Of a stretch of DNA of 64,000 bases, positions 63,237 to 64,000 are shown piece by piece. Position numbers and translations under genes: made by a program. Source of the DNA: Corallium rubrum (taxonomy: Eukaryota > Cnidaria > Anthozoa > Scleralcyonacea > Coralliidae); the NCBI GenBank assembly GCA_964035015.1, contig OZ036004.1:13365927-13429926 (forward strand), in the 5' to 3' direction. Position 1 is the stretch's first letter. Each line of letters starts with the position of its first letter. The notes under the pieces are model-generated. The model worked only from the letters and a program-made list of their open reading frames with translations, made no database searches and was not told where the DNA came from.

Positions 63237-64000
63237 AAATATTATACAATTATTGGATGAGGTTGAGCATGATATCAAGAATTATCAAGGCCGGGGTTTG
63301 TGTTATCTGCCGAAGTCGAAGGCTGAGGCAGATAACACAAACAGAGGCCTTGATAATTCTTGATATCATGCGATAACTGAATTCAATAATTGTTTTATTA
63401 TACAATTATAAATGTAGAAGCCTTTAGAAAGTTTTTTACAAAGTTAGGTAAAAATAGTAAATATTCATACCGTCTTCAGTTCGAGGTTCGCTAACTTTTT
63501 TCGCTTTCAAATACAATTTTCTCTTTCAAACACTGCTTTAAACTCTAACAGCTGTATGTGTAGCTCGCTTGTTTTTTCTTGGTGGTTTTAGCGTCAACAA
63601 AACGTGCCAAATCCACGGGATTAATCTGCTTCTGATCTTCACTCCTAAGGACGCGGCCACAATGTTTGTTTTGTTCAAACCGCTGGCCAGCGCGTCATAG
63701 CTACAGATAATTTTTGATATTTTGTAGGCAATCTCGAGCCCATAGTCACCCCCTTTTTGGTCAGCGGGAGAGCGCGGAAGACTCTGGGGAAACTGGATTG
63801 ATTCTCTGTTTTGATTGGTTCATTTAAATTTATTGAATTCATCGATTCCAAAATACAGATTGTGAAATAATCAAAGTCAAATGTATTGCTTAATTCAATA
63901 GACATTAATACATCTGGGTCTCGTCACACAAACAAACTTCATAGCAAAGTTTAAAAGACTTAAGACGAATTTCGAATAACACTAATAGTCGCAATGAACG
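63237..64000. mobile_element. DNA transposon-like insertion, copy 3 (cut by window end)
   Basis: Start TATTATACAATTATTGG as in copy 1. It contains a fuller palindrome, 63,267-63,368 (GATATCAAGAATTATCAAGG and inverse), whose left arm copy 1 has lost. Confidence 0.55.

Larger units (their letters stand above)
48347..64000 (+). repeat. Large tandem unit, copy 3 (cut by window end)
   Basis: Follows the same order to the right edge, ending at a point equivalent to about 24,000 in copy 1. Only the last dispanin exon is inside. Small variants match copy 2 in some stretches and copy 1 in others. Confidence 0.9.

Overview
The window is eukaryotic, AT-rich and repeat-dominated. Its mix of features (GT-AG introns, palindromic MITE-like elements, a K02A2.6-like Ty3/gypsy polyprotein, a RecQ-like helicase exon of the type common in corals and anemones, and a CD225/dispanin gene) suggests a marine invertebrate, most likely an anthozoan cnidarian. 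The species is an inference; nothing in the window fixes it.

Layout. Positions 1-3,770 are a left flank with a palindromic element, a decayed RecQ-type helicase exon, a doubled ~99 bp repeat and a fold-back element. From about 3,811 to the window end lies a tandem array of one large unit: copy 1 is 3,811-30,094, copy 2 is 30,095-48,346, and copy 3 runs from 48,347 past the right edge. Without its retrotransposon copy 1 is about 21.7 kb; copy 2 is about 18.3 kb. Each junction lies in or beside a (TA)n tract.

Within each unit the left-to-right order is: (i) a spacer with palindromes; (ii) a 22-24 bp minisatellite; (iii) a LINE reverse-transcriptase remnant split by a tetranucleotide array; (iv) two possible exons of an unknown minus-strand gene; (v) a GCGTTTTGTTTT/TTTTG array; (vi) fold-back and SINE-like elements; (vii) a four-exon minus-strand gene for a small two-span dispanin (CD225 family) protein. 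The dispanin gene reads intact in copy 2 (158 codons), is frameshifted by one base in exon 2 of copy 1, and only its last exon lies in the window for copy 3.

Copy 1 carries a complete young Ty3/gypsy retrotransposon (4,083-8,620) with identical 153 bp LTRs, a 5 bp target duplication, and open gag and pol. Copies 2 and 3 preserve the empty site. A Helitron-like element sits at different places in copies 1 and 2 and is absent from copy 3 within the window. The arrays differ strongly between copies: the tetranucleotide locus is pure CAAA in copy 1, mostly ACGA in copy 2 and a six-motif series in copy 3, and the TTTTG locus in copy 3 has been invaded by a ~1.5 kb hexanucleotide block set in mirrored layers. 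Shared variants show copy 3 switching between copy-1-like and copy-2-like stretches, which suggests gene conversion or unequal exchange. There is no operon logic here; the only protein systems seen are the retrotransposon and the duplicated dispanin gene.
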